Source: an uncultured Oscillospiraceae bacterium (GTDB lineage Bacteria > Bacillota > Clostridia > Oscillospirales > Oscillospiraceae). From it: a stretch of DNA of 23,331 nt. Below are positions 15,668 through 22,718 of the stretch, in pieces. The translations under genes and the position numbers were made by a program. The notes under the pieces were generated by a model. That model saw nothing but the letters and a program-made list of their open reading frames with translations, was not told the DNA's origin and did no database searches. Position 1 is the first letter of the stretch; the number at the start of each line of letters is the position of its first letter. The stretch covers positions 1 to 23,331 of the forward strand of contig CAAEKI010000303.1 in NCBI GenBank assembly GCA_900756495.1, written 5' to 3'.

Positions 15668-16749
15668 AGGAACAGAAGACGCCTCTGATTCGCCTGGCTA
15701 AGCGGGACGGTATGTCCGCCGGACAGGTATGGGGGATTCGGATTGGGTCGTTTGTGGTGGCAATTCTCATAGGTGCCCTTATTTTCCTTGTGATGGGCAG
15801 TAATCCGCTGGCTGCTTATGGCACCATTGTATCCGGCTCCCTGGGCAAGTCTACTGCCATCCGCCAGACAGTGCGCATTGCCATTCCGCTGCTGGGAACA
15901 GCCCTGGCCATTGCACCATGCTTTAAAATGCGCTTTTGGAACATTGGAGCAGAGGGACAGATTACGGCCGGGGCCGTGGCTGCCAGCTACTTTGCGCTTT
16001 TCTGGCATGACAAGCTGCCCAGCGCGGCGTTGATCCTGGTGATGGCGGTGGCCGGAGCGGTGGCCGGAGGTATATGGGCTCTGATTCCGGCTTTTTTCAA
16101 GGCAAAGTGGGGAACCAATGAGACGCTGTTTACCCTGATGATGAATTACATCATTATTGGTGTGGTGAAGTGGCTGCAGGGCGGCCCTTGGGAGGGAAGA
16201 CCTGGCTCCCAGATTATTCCACAGTTTGACCGGGCTGCGGTGCTGCCTAAGGTATTGGGTGTTCACTGCGGCTGGATCATTGTGCTGATCCTCACGGCGG
16301 TAATGTTCATCTACATGAAATATACCAAGCAGGGCTATGAAATTGCGGTCATTGGCGAGAGTGAGAACACCGCCCGGTATGCCGGAATGAATGTGGGACG
16401 CGTCATCATGCGTACCATGTTTCTCTCTGGGGCGATCAGCGGATTGGTGGGATTTATTGTGGCCTCGGGTGCCGACAATACCCTTCATGCCGGGGTAGCT
16501 GCCGGAGTGGGTTTTACTGCCATCACGGTAGCCTGGCTGGCTCAGCTCAACCCCTTCGCCATGATCGGCATTTCAGTCCTTCTGGCGGTGCTGGAAAAAG
16601 GAGCCGACACCCTTCAGACTCGCATGAGCGTCCCTGCCTCTATCTCCGATATCATTACGGGCGTATTCCTCTTCTGTATGCTGGGCTGTGAATTCTTTAT
16701 CAACTACCGGATGATTTTCCGTGGAAAGCATAAGGAGGTGTCCCGATGA
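15664..16749 (+). CDS. nucleoside ABC transporter permease (NupP-like)
   Basis: A 361-residue membrane permease of the BPD-transp-2 family, expected to form the channel with the next gene product. A cytoplasmic N-terminus of about 25 residues precedes roughly nine hydrophobic helices. NPLAAYG (near 45), FWNIGAEGQITAG (near 98-110), KWGTNETLFTLMMNYI and AWLAQLNPFAMIG are family signatures. It probably starts at GTG 15664-15666, overlapping the ATPase stop as GTGA, and ends in an ATGA overlap with the second permease. The N-terminal domain is longer than that of the partner, as usual for the first permease of NupPQ-type pairs. Guanosine, inosine or other purine nucleosides are the likely cargo; the exact one cannot be read from sequence. 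Confidence 0.93.
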   Translation: MKEQKTPLIRLAKRDGMSAGQVWGIRIGSFVVAILIGALIFLVMGSNPLAAYGTIVSGSLGKSTAIRQTVRIAIPLLGTALAIAPCFKMRFWNIGAEGQITAGAVAASYFALFWHDKLPSAALILVMAVAGAVAGGIWALIPAFFKAKWGTNETLFTLMMNYIIIGVVKWLQGGPWEGRPGSQIIPQFDRAAVLPKVLGVHCGWIIVLILTAVMFIYMKYTKQGYEIAVIGESENTARYAGMNVGRVIMRTMFLSGAISGLVGFIVASGADNTLHAGVAAGVGFTAITVAWLAQLNPFAMIGISVLLAVLEKGADTLQTRMSVPASISDIITGVFLFCMLGCEFFINYRMIFRGKHKEVSR

Positions 16750-17741
16750 ACGTGGGAGTGAGTCTTCTGCTGCCCCTCTTTACCGCCGCTGTACTCAACG
16801 GCGCGCCTCTGCTGTTCGGAACACTGGGCGAAATCCTGTCTGAAAAGGCGGGCAATCTGAATCTGGGTGTAGAGGGCATGATGTACATGGGCGGTGCCAT
16901 GGGCTTAGGTGCAGCCTTCTACTATGAGACCCTTTCAGGCGGAAACGCAAATGCCGCTGTGGCTGTTCTGCTGGCGCTGCTGTTCGCCTTCCTGGGCGGA
17001 GCATTCGGCGCGCTGATATACAGCTTTATTACCATCACCCTGCGGGCCAATCAAAATGTGACCGGGCTGGCGCTGGCTATCTTTGGAACCGGAGCGGGCC
17101 AGTTTATCGGCGAGTACATGCGGGTAACCTCCGGTGGGTATGTGTCCATCAGCAATGAATTAAAGGCCGTTTTCCTCAATTCTCCCTTCCCGCTGGCCCT
17201 GCAGGAAATTCCTGTGGCCGGGCCCATTCTCTTCTCCCACAATATGTTTGTGTATATAGGAATCGGTGTGGCTGTGGTGATGGCTGTTTTTCTGAACCGG
17301 AGCCGGGCGGGGCTCTATCTGCGGTCCGTAGGTGAGAGCCCTGCCACTGCCGATGCCGCAGGTATCAATGTCAACCGCTACAAGTATCTGGCCACCATCA
17401 TCGGCGGCGGTATTTCAGCGATTGGCGGTATGGTCTATATTATGACCATCGCGGGCTGCGTCTGGAATCACGAAGGACTCTCCGGCGAGGGCTGGCTGGC
17501 AGTGGCCCTGGTTATTTTCTGCCTGTGGCGGCCCCTGAATGCGATTTGGGGCTCCATCCTATTTGGCGCATTGATGATTCTCTATCTGCGTCTGCAGCTG
17601 CCCTTTATTCCCGATCAGCTCTATAAGATCCTGCCCTATGTGGTCACAGTGATTGTATTAATCTTTACCAGCATGAGAAACAGCAAGGACAAACAGCCGC
17701 CGGCGAGCCTGGGGCTGCACTATTTCAGAGAAGAGCGGTAA
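16746..17741 (+). CDS. nucleoside ABC transporter permease (NupQ-like)
   Basis: Second permease, 331 residues with about eight to nine membrane helices. The segments GTLGEILSEKAGNLNLGVEG (near residues 21-40), ALAIFGTGAG and GLSGEGWLAVALVIFCLWRP (near residues 243-262) are typical of the NupQ/YufQ group. Its ATG lies in the ATGA overlap with the first permease, with AAGGAGGTG upstream, so the three transporter genes are translationally linked. It is the last gene of the operon; two hairpins follow within 140 bp, neither with a clear T tract. A Clostridia-type energy-coupled purine nucleoside importer is the best reading. Confidence 0.93.
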   Translation: MNVGVSLLLPLFTAAVLNGAPLLFGTLGEILSEKAGNLNLGVEGMMYMGGAMGLGAAFYYETLSGGNANAAVAVLLALLFAFLGGAFGALIYSFITITLRANQNVTGLALAIFGTGAGQFIGEYMRVTSGGYVSISNELKAVFLNSPFPLALQEIPVAGPILFSHNMFVYIGIGVAVVMAVFLNRSRAGLYLRSVGESPATADAAGINVNRYKYLATIIGGGISAIGGMVYIMTIAGCVWNHEGLSGEGWLAVALVIFCLWRPLNAIWGSILFGALMILYLRLQLPFIPDQLYKILPYVVTVIVLIFTSMRNSKDKQPPASLGLHYFREER

Positions 17742-17749
17742 TGTATACG

Positions 17750-17786
17750 GTGCGGAGGGGCCGGATATCATCCAGCTCCTCCGCAC
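17750..17786. terminator. hairpin just after the transporter operon
   Basis: Stem of 9 perfect pairs (GTGCGGAGG with CCTCCGCAC) plus two weaker ones around a loop of about 15 nt, 9 bp after the last permease stop. No T tract. A possible 3'-end stabilising structure. Confidence 0.4.
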
Positions 17787-17844
17787 TGTGGGGACACTAC
17801 CCATACGGCAGCGACGCCGTTGGGGCGGTATATGGACACGACAA

Positions 17845-17875
17845 AGGCCGGACGCCTGCTCCTGACGTCCGGCCT
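17845..17875. terminator. second hairpin after the transporter operon
   Basis: A 10-bp perfect stem (17845-17854 with 17866-17875) with an 11-nt loop. An A run precedes it and CTCTG follows, so it lacks a U tract. It may end the operon in a factor-dependent way. Confidence 0.45.
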
Positions 17876-17888
17876 CTGCCGAAGGAAA

Positions 17889-18001
17889 GAGGATACAATG
17901 AAATGAAAAGAAACTGTCTCTTGCAAGTATGATAATAACCGACAGATGTTAATAAAAAAATCTGAAGCTGTTACGAGAGTTTTAAATTTTCGCAATTTTA
18001 T
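17889..18001 (+). repeat. direct repeat copy A (diverged, about 110 bp)
   Basis: This gene-free stretch resembles 18087-18196. Shared landmarks in order are GAGGATA, AATGAAA, AAAAGAA, TGTCTCTTGCA, TTAATAAAAAAA against ATTAAAAAA, GTTAC and TTAAAT. In copy A the ATG at 17898-17900 is followed after one codon by TGA (17904-17906). The same frame then reads on to 18003-18005 as ETVSCKYDNNRQMLIKK and more. Copy B has AGA at that codon and reads VSCRYYVTSGILKK, so the two also match as peptides. Copy A may therefore be a tiny gene broken by a nonsense change. Confidence 0.55.
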
Positions 18002-18033
18002 GTAAAGTTGTTGTAACGTAGGAGCGGCAAGAG

Positions 18034-18080
18034 CGAAAAAAGACGAAACAGGCAGGGACATAAGCCCCTGCCTGTTTCGT
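18034..18080 (-). terminator. intrinsic terminator of tadA
   Basis: A perfect 15-bp stem (18043-18057 with 18066-18080), 8-nt loop. On the minus strand it is followed after one base by TTTTTT. It faces tadA, whose stop is 180 bp upstream in that direction, and lies between the two copies of the direct repeat. Confidence 0.85.
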
Positions 18081-18086
18081 GGATTG

Positions 18087-18196
18087 GAGGATAGAATGAA
18101 AAGAAGTTTTGTCTCTTGCAGATATTATGTTACCAGTGGAATATTAAAAAAGGTAGCCTGATTTGTTACAAATATATTAAATGTGCACAAATGCAT
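18087..18196 (+). repeat. direct repeat copy B
   Basis: Partner of 17889-18001, starting 198 bp later. The last 32 bp (18165-18196) still match copy A at about 22 of 32 positions, so the duplication extends past the small open frame. It lies antisense to the tadA 3' untranslated region. Confidence 0.55.
18096..18161 (+). CDS. possible 21-residue peptide in repeat copy B
   Basis: ATG 18096 has GGAGG 5 nt upstream, a good ribosome site, and the frame closes at TGA 18159-18161. The peptide starts MKRSFVSCRYY and ends GILKKVA; it is basic, with one cysteine. The related frame in copy A keeps VSC, then K or R, then Y, and a later KK. Support for translation is the ribosome site and this conservation. 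No promoter is evident, and it could instead be part of a small RNA. Confidence 0.3.
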   Translation: MKRSFVSCRYYVTSGILKKVA

Positions 18197-18259
18197 CCGG
18201 GACACAGCGCATACAAAAGAGGCAGGGTGAATGCAGCCGCTGCGTCTGGCAGTACCCAA

Positions 18260-18742
18260 TCAGACTCCGGCAGGCGGACCGTCCGAAGGACAGGAAGGCG
18301 AGCGGAGGGATTGAAAGAATGCCTGCATCAGTGCAGAACACTCCGCCTCCATTAATCCTCCATAGATCCGCGGGTGATGGTGAAAATCTTCCTCAAAAAG
18401 ATTCAAAACTGAGCCGCAGCAGCCCGCCTTGTCGTCCTTGGCGCCGTAACGGATCTGGGCGATACGGGCGTTGAGTATGGCGCCGGCACACATGGGACAG
18501 GGCTCCAGGGTGACATAGAGGGTTGCCCTGTGAAGCCGCCAGCCGTTCAGGGCTTTGCAGGCTTGGGCAATGGCTTCGATTTCTGCATGCCCCAGGGCGG
18601 TGCGGGCGCCCTCGCGCCGGTTGCGGCCGCGTCCCACGATAGTTCCGTCCCAGACCACCACACAGCCTACAGGAACTTCGCCGTCGGCCAGGGCCTCCCG
18701 GGCCAGGGAGAGGGCTTCTTTCATATAGTCCTCATGGGTCAT
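18260..18742 (-). CDS. tadA: tRNA-specific adenosine deaminase TadA
   Basis: Zinc enzyme that converts A34 to inosine in the anticodon of tRNA-Arg (ACG), and of other tRNAs in some bacteria. The 160 residues contain the cytidine-deaminase fold motifs: HAE at 52-54 (zinc His and catalytic Glu) and PCPMC at 81-85 (two zinc Cys). N-terminal EDYMKEALSLAREAL and the DDKAGCCGSVLNLF segment are typical of TadA. I chose ATG 18740-18742, with AAGGAGG 8 nt upstream; the longer frame to 19036 runs antisense through mntP. It is the only minus-strand gene in the right half and is transcribed divergently from mntP. Confidence 0.95.
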   Translation of the reverse strand: MTHEDYMKEALSLAREALADGEVPVGCVVVWDGTIVGRGRNRREGARTALGHAEIEAIAQACKALNGWRLHRATLYVTLEPCPMCAGAILNARIAQIRYGAKDDKAGCCGSVLNLFEEDFHHHPRIYGGLMEAECSALMQAFFQSLRSPSCPSDGPPAGV

Positions 18743-18802
18743 ACCGGACGCCTCCTTTTTCGGGACATGTTCGCGGTTATCATAGCATAAAAGTGAGATA
18801 TG

Positions 18803-18811
18803 TGCTATACT
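18803..18811 (+). promoter_or_regulatory. extended -10 promoter of the mntP-yqeC-yqeB-xdhC operon
   Basis: TGC followed by TATACT gives an extended -10 element about 44 bp before the mntP start. The -35 position (TAGCAT) is poor. The leader is only about 38 nt, too short for the manganese-sensing yybP-ykoY riboswitch often found before mntP, and I see no such element. Confidence 0.5.
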
Positions 18812-18854
18812 TTTCCTACTGCTTTCAAATTTAACATTGTGCAGGTGAAAGACT

Positions 18855-19418
18855 TTGATCGAGATTGTTCTTATTGCGGTCAGTCTGGCGCTGGACGCGT
18901 TTGCGGTGTCAGTGTCAAGCGGTATTTCAGTCCCCGGATTTGGTCCCAGGCAGGCAGTAAAGATGGGGGGGTGGTTCGGCGCTTTCCAATTTCTGATGCC
19001 CCTGGCGGGATGGCTGCTGGGCAGCAGCGTCAGCACTTATATCGAGGCTGTCGACCACTGGGTGGCATTTGCCCTGCTGGCACTGATCGGCGGACGAATG
19101 GCGTACGGTGCGGTCAGAAAAGGCTGCGGAGACGATGCAGTTGCCACGGCGGATCTGTCGGCAGCCAGGCTGGCGACCCTGGCTGTGGCCACCTCGATTG
19201 ATGCTCTGGCGGTCGGTGTTTCCATGGCTTTTATGAGTGTGAACATCTTGACCTCCGCGTTTATCATTGGCATCGTGGCATTTTGCCTCTCCGTAGTCGG
19301 CGGTCTGGTGGGCCGGCGGCTGGGTTGTCTGTTTCAAAGGCGTGCCGAGCTTGTGGGGGGATTGGTCCTCGTTGCCATTGGTCTAAAAATTTTGATGGAA
19401 CATCTAGCGGAGGGATAG
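18855..19418 (+). CDS. mntP: manganese efflux pump MntP
   Basis: Integral membrane exporter of Mn2+ (DUF204 family), 187 residues with six predicted helices in two homologous halves. Each half carries the family motif: SLALDAFAVSVSSG (D14) and ATSIDALAVGVSMA (D116), whose aspartates are thought to sit on the ion path. Start TTG 18855-18857 with AGGTG upstream; it opens directly into the first helix as in homologues, and no ATG lies between. It ends 2 bp before the yqeC ATG, so the exporter is translationally coupled to molybdenum-hydroxylase maturation genes, an unusual pairing. Confidence 0.9.
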   Translation: MIEIVLIAVSLALDAFAVSVSSGISVPGFGPRQAVKMGGWFGAFQFLMPLAGWLLGSSVSTYIEAVDHWVAFALLALIGGRMAYGAVRKGCGDDAVATADLSAARLATLAVATSIDALAVGVSMAFMSVNILTSAFIIGIVAFCLSVVGGLVGRRLGCLFQRRAELVGGLVLVAIGLKILMEHLAEG

Positions 19419-19420
19419 GT

Positions 19421-20143
19421 ATGAACCTCTGGGAAGCGCTCAAGCTGGATATGAACAAGCACCGGGCAGTGGCGATGGTGGGAGGGGGAGGAAAATCCTC
19501 CACCATGTATGCGCTGGCCAGAGGTGCACGGGACGCGGGGAAGCGGGTGGTAGTGACCACGACCACCCATATGATGCCCCACCCGAAGCTGGTCCTCACC
19601 GGCGACCCCGGCGCCGAGAGCGTGCGCCTGCTGCTGGACAGGCACGGAATTGTTACGCTGGGACGGTTTTTTGAGGCGGAAAAGCTGGAGGGTGTCGGGA
19701 CGCTGCTGGATTATAAAGGGGCTGCTGATGTTGTGGTGATGGAGGCTGACGGCGCCCGGCTGCGGCCGTTAAAGGTCCCACGGGATGGGGAACCGGTAAT
19801 TCAGCCGGGGGTGGACGCCGTGGTGGCGGTGGCCGGAATGGACAGCGTGGGGCAGCCTATCGGCGCTGTCTGTCACCGCGTCGAGTTGGTATGCGCCCTG
19901 TTGGACAAGCCGCCCGAGGCCTTGGTGACGCCTGCCGATGTAGCGGCTATACTCTCCAGCCCCAGGGGAGGACGAAAGTGCGTGGAGGAGTGCATGGCGT
20001 TCCGGTGCGTTCTGAACAAGGCCGACACGCCTCAGAGGCGTACGGCGGCGGCAGAGGCTGCGGCGGCTTTGGCAGCGCGGGGGATCCATGCCGCCGTCAC
20101 CTGCTACCGGGAAGAGGAGCGGGGCGGGAAATGCTTGTTCTGA
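19421..20143 (+). CDS. yqeC: selenium-dependent hydroxylase accessory protein YqeC
   Basis: A 240-residue P-loop protein of the YqeC family. The family co-occurs with selenium-dependent molybdenum hydroxylases and is thought to act in their cofactor maturation; the reaction is not established. The P-loop GGGGKSS is at 21-27, VVTTTTHM at 44-51, and a Walker-B-like VVVMEADGARLRPLKVP near 104-120. The central ADGAR..PLK segment is the family hallmark. ATG 19421 has GGAGGG 6 nt upstream; the frame is open back to 19283 but would overlap mntP. It overlaps yqeB by 13 bp. Confidence 0.9.
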   Translation: MNLWEALKLDMNKHRAVAMVGGGGKSSTMYALARGARDAGKRVVVTTTTHMMPHPKLVLTGDPGAESVRLLLDRHGIVTLGRFFEAEKLEGVGTLLDYKGAADVVVMEADGARLRPLKVPRDGEPVIQPGVDAVVAVAGMDSVGQPIGAVCHRVELVCALLDKPPEALVTPADVAAILSSPRGGRKCVEECMAFRCVLNKADTPQRRTAAAEAAAALAARGIHAAVTCYREEERGGKCLF

Positions 20144-20922
20144 TAAAGGGAGCCGGAGATCTGGCGACAGGCGTTGCACACCGGCTGTACGGCGTGGGGG
20201 TCTCGGTGGTGATGACCGAACTGGAAGCGCCCACTGCCGTGCGGCGAGGTGTGGCGTTTTCTCAATGCATCTATGACGGTGTGGCGGAAGTGGAGGGTGT
20301 GACCGCCCGACGGGCGGAAGGGTTACAGGAGGTCTCGGAGATCCTGGGGCGGGGAGATGTCGCCGTGCTGGCCGATCCGACGGCGGCAATCCGGAACAAG
20401 CTGCCCTTTGCAGCGGTGATAGACGCCGTACTTGCCAAGCGCAATACGGGAACCCGCATAACCGACGCCCCGGTGGTTATCGCGCTGGGCCCCGGATTTA
20501 CTGCTGGGAAGGACTGCCACGGCGTTGTGGAGACGCAGCGGGGACCGGAGCTGGGAAGACTCCTGCTGGCCGGCTCTGCCACACCCGATACCGGAATTCC
20601 CGGAGAGGTGGCGGGATATTCCGCACAGCGGGTACTGCGGGTTCCGGCAGATGGGATCTTTGAACCTCTGGCCGCTATTGGAGATTTTGTGGACGTTGGG
20701 GAACCGGTGGCCCGGGTTGCAGGGATCCCGGTCCGATCCGGCCTCAGCGGCATGGTGCGGGGACTGCTGCCGCGCGGTATCCCTGTGAAGACAGGCATGA
20801 AGGCCGGAGATGTGGATCCCAGAAGGGAGCCGGAGTTGTGCCGTACCATCTCTGACAAAGCCCGGCGTGTGGCAGAGGGCGTGCTGGAGGGGATCCGGCT
20901 TTTTGGGAAGGAGGAGACATAA
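20131..20922 (+). CDS. yqeB: selenium-dependent molybdenum cofactor biosynthesis protein YqeB (EF2563 family)
   Basis: A 263-residue protein of the YqeB/EF2563 family, a marker of the selenium-dependent molybdenum hydroxylase system. The N-terminus MLVLIKGAGDLATGVAHRLY is the family signature, with a Rossmann-like GAGDLATG at 7-14. The middle holds VVIALGPGFTAGKDCHGVVETQRG, and the C-terminal part (about 165-240) has a barrel-like segment (GIFEPLAAIGDFVDVGEPVARVAGIPVRSGLSG), written here only as landmarks F/V-D-V-G-E-P and SGLSGMVRGLL. It starts at ATG 20131 inside the yqeC 3' end, with GGAG upstream; the XdhC gene starts on the base after its stop. Confidence 0.9.
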   Translation: MLVLIKGAGDLATGVAHRLYGVGVSVVMTELEAPTAVRRGVAFSQCIYDGVAEVEGVTARRAEGLQEVSEILGRGDVAVLADPTAAIRNKLPFAAVIDAVLAKRNTGTRITDAPVVIALGPGFTAGKDCHGVVETQRGPELGRLLLAGSATPDTGIPGEVAGYSAQRVLRVPADGIFEPLAAIGDFVDVGEPVARVAGIPVRSGLSGMVRGLLPRGIPVKTGMKAGDVDPRREPELCRTISDKARRVAEGVLEGIRLFGKEET

Positions 20923-21672
20923 ATGGAGCGGCTGATTTTGTGCGGGGCAGGGCATGTCTCTCTGGAAGTGGCCCATATTGCCGCCCGGCTGGACTTTACC
21001 ATTGTGGTGATTGACGACAGGAAGGAATTTGCCAGTGCGCAGCGGTTTCCAATGGCGGACAGGGTAATCTGCGCCCCCTATCTGGAGGGGCTGGAGCAGG
21101 CGGGGAGTACGCCGGAGGACTACTTCGTGCTTCTGAGCCGGAGCCACGATCTGGATAAGGACTGCCTGAGCCGGGTTCTGCGGGGACAATACGCCTACGT
21201 AGGAATGATTGGCAGCCCGGTCAAAGTCAGGACTATTTTGGGGGCGCTGGAGGCGGAGGGGATTTCCCCGGAAATTCTCAGGGGGGTCCACAGCCCCATC
21301 GGTTTGAAGTTGGGTGGGCAGACTCCGGCAGAGATCGCGGTTTCTATTGCCGCCGAACTGGTACAGGAGCGCTCCCGCCGGGGCGCGGGAACTGAAGCGC
21401 CGCCGGATCGCCCCGGGGTAGTGGTGACTATCGTGGACAAAGAGGGGCCCTCGCCCCGCAGAGTGGGGACGTGGATGCACGTAGAGCCGGACGGGACCTG
21501 TACCGGAACCATCGGAGGCGGGGCGGCTGAGTTCAGGGCCCGGGCTGATGCGCTGGCCCTCTGGGCGAATGGTACGGGAGAAAATCGGAAAACCTACGAT
21601 ATGACCGCTGGAGCCGCGCCTGGTATGGCCTGCGGCGGAACCATCACGGTGGAATTTACGGTAAAGAGGTAG
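20923..21672 (+). CDS. XdhC-family protein with inverted domain order
   Basis: XdhC proteins bind molybdenum cofactor and help its sulfuration and insertion into xanthine dehydrogenase. Here the 249 residues hold both halves in reverse of the usual order. A Rossmann domain comes first (about 1-150): GAGHVSLEVAHIA (8-20), RFPMADRV (41-48), VGMIGSPVKV (93-102) and HSPIGLKLGGQTPAEIAVSI (123-142). The CoxI/XdhC-N domain comes second (about 165-248): VVTIVDKEGPSPRRVG, CTGTIGGGAAEFRARA and GMACGGTITVEF. In the common form the CoxI domain is N-terminal. ATG 20923 abuts the yqeB stop, with GGAGG upstream. The context points to service of a selenium-dependent purine or xanthine hydroxylase. Confidence 0.9.
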   Translation: MERLILCGAGHVSLEVAHIAARLDFTIVVIDDRKEFASAQRFPMADRVICAPYLEGLEQAGSTPEDYFVLLSRSHDLDKDCLSRVLRGQYAYVGMIGSPVKVRTILGALEAEGISPEILRGVHSPIGLKLGGQTPAEIAVSIAAELVQERSRRGAGTEAPPDRPGVVVTIVDKEGPSPRRVGTWMHVEPDGTCTGTIGGGAAEFRARADALALWANGTGENRKTYDMTAGAAPGMACGGTITVEFTVKR

Positions 21673-21675
21673 GCT

Positions 21676-21951
21676 ATGAGGGAGATCACGCTGTTTATTT
21701 TGAAGAACTGTCCCCACTGCCGTCTGGTTTTGGCGTTGCAGGAGGAACTGCTGGCTGAGCACCCGGAGTGGGCGGGCATACCTATCCGAGTAGTGGATGA
21801 GGAAGCTGAGGCTGAATATGCCGATACGTTTGACTACTATTATGTACCTTGCTATTATGTAGATGGAAAAAAGCTTCACGAGGGTCACGCGGAACGGGAG
21901 GATGTGGAACGGATTCTGCGTGCTGCCGCCGGCGAGACGGCATTGGCATGA
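21676..21951 (+). CDS. thioredoxin/glutaredoxin-like protein with CPHC motif
   Basis: A 91-residue single-domain thiol-redox protein. Strand ITLFILKN leads to the active site CPHC (12-15), which has the same residues as DsbA. A helix follows (RLVLALQEELLAEHPEW), then strand IPIRVVDEE, and the conserved cis-proline segment YYYVPCYYVDGKKL (P58), with a third cysteine at 59. There is no signal peptide, so it is cytoplasmic. It starts 3 bp after the XdhC stop and closes the operon before a strong terminator. Its place suggests a thiol or selenol redox step in hydroxylase maturation, which is inference; it may also be a general thioredoxin-family reductant. Confidence 0.85.
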   Translation: MREITLFILKNCPHCRLVLALQEELLAEHPEWAGIPIRVVDEEAEAEYADTFDYYYVPCYYVDGKKLHEGHAEREDVERILRAAAGETALA

Positions 21952-21969
21952 GTTCTGACCGCTGGAATG

Positions 21970-22015
21970 GCAGCAAAAAAGCCGCACAGTCAAAGCTGTG
22001 CGGCTTTTTTGCTGC
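21970..22015. terminator. strong bidirectional terminator after the mntP-yqeC-yqeB-xdhC-trx operon
   Basis: A perfect 20-bp inverted repeat (21970-21989 with 21996-22015) with a 6-nt loop. It contains GCCGCACAG and CTGTGCGGC flanked by A6 and T6, so a U tract forms in either direction. Confidence 0.93.
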
Positions 22016-22164
22016 AACTTTAGCTGATGTGGTGCGATGCGGCGGAACCCCTCAGAGTTTGAGACACCTATAAAAAGCCGTAAGGTAAAAAAGCCTGCCG
22101 CCCTAAACAGGATAGATCCGCTTTCCTGACAGCGATCTTTGGGCTGGAGTAAAAATTTTTTTAT

Positions 22165-22193
22165 TGAAACATTTCGGACATTTGGCGGGTGTA
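22165..22193 (+). promoter_or_regulatory. possible ECF-type autoregulatory promoter
   Basis: TGAAAC (22165-22170) followed by ATTT matches the AAC-containing -35 of ECF sigma promoters (SigW/SigM type). The -10 side, near GGGTGTA (22187-22193), is not a clear CGTA or CGTC. Its position 20-45 bp before the sigma gene fits self-activation. Confidence 0.35.
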
Positions 22194-22211
22194 AAAAGCA
22201 GAAAGGATGTG

Positions 22212-22718
22212 GTGACGGCTGTGGAATGGACGGGTGTGGAGTTGGAGACGCTGGTTCGCCGTCACGCCCCGGCGCTCTATCGCCTGGCTTACGCAAGAAC
22301 GGGGAACCGGGAAGATGCTGAGGATATTCTTCAGGAGGTTTTCCTGCGGCTGGTACGGAGGAATCCGGTGTTTCGGGATGAAGAACACTGCAGGGCCTGG
22401 CTGCTGCGGGTAGCGGTGAACTGCGCCAACAGCCTGCACACCCTGCGAAAGCGCCGAAAAGAGCTGCCTTTGGACGAGTCTTTGGAGACCGCATCAGAGC
22501 CCGGCCCTGAGGAGGGCGGCGTGCTGGAGGCGGTACTGGCTCTGCCGAAGAAGTATCGTATTCCGGTGGTACTCTATTACTATGAGGAGCGGAGTACAGC
22601 TGAAATTGCCTCAGCCCTGGGCAAAAATGAGGCCACAGTCCGAACGTGGCTTTTCCGAGCCAGAGGCCTGCTGAGGGAAATGCTGGGGGAGGAGGGCAAC
22701 TATGAGCGGTTTTCATGA
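22212..22718 (+). CDS. ECF RNA polymerase sigma factor
   Basis: A sigma-70 family extracytoplasmic-function factor of 168 residues. Region 2 covers about 10-78, with LYRLAYARTGNREDAEDILQ (core binding and -10 recognition) and HCRAWLLRVAVNCANSL. A short acidic linker follows at about 85-105. Region 4 (about 107-160) has LPKKYRIPVVLYYYEERSTAEIA and the helix-turn-helix LGKNEATVRTWLFRARGLLRE. The most likely start is GTG 22212 with AAAGGA 4 nt before it; GTG at 22209 or 22221 is possible. Its stop overlaps the next gene by 17 bp, the usual sigma/anti-sigma coupling. Confidence 0.92.
   Translation: MTAVEWTGVELETLVRRHAPALYRLAYARTGNREDAEDILQEVFLRLVRRNPVFRDEEHCRAWLLRVAVNCANSLHTLRKRRKELPLDESLETASEPGPEEGGVLEAVLALPKKYRIPVVLYYYEERSTAEIASALGKNEATVRTWLFRARGLLREMLGEEGNYERFS

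Noticed and set aside
17768-18061. 97-codon minus-strand frame after the transporter operon
   Set aside because: It crosses the tadA terminator and both hairpins and has no ribosome site or motif.
18743-18854. Manganese (yybP-ykoY) riboswitch before mntP
   Set aside because: Predicted leader is about 38 nt and no matching motif is seen.
20323-22716. 797-codon minus-strand open frame
   Set aside because: It is antisense to yqeB, XdhC, the CPHC protein and the sigma factor, all with clear family motifs; its translation is low-complexity and Pro/Arg/Ser-rich.
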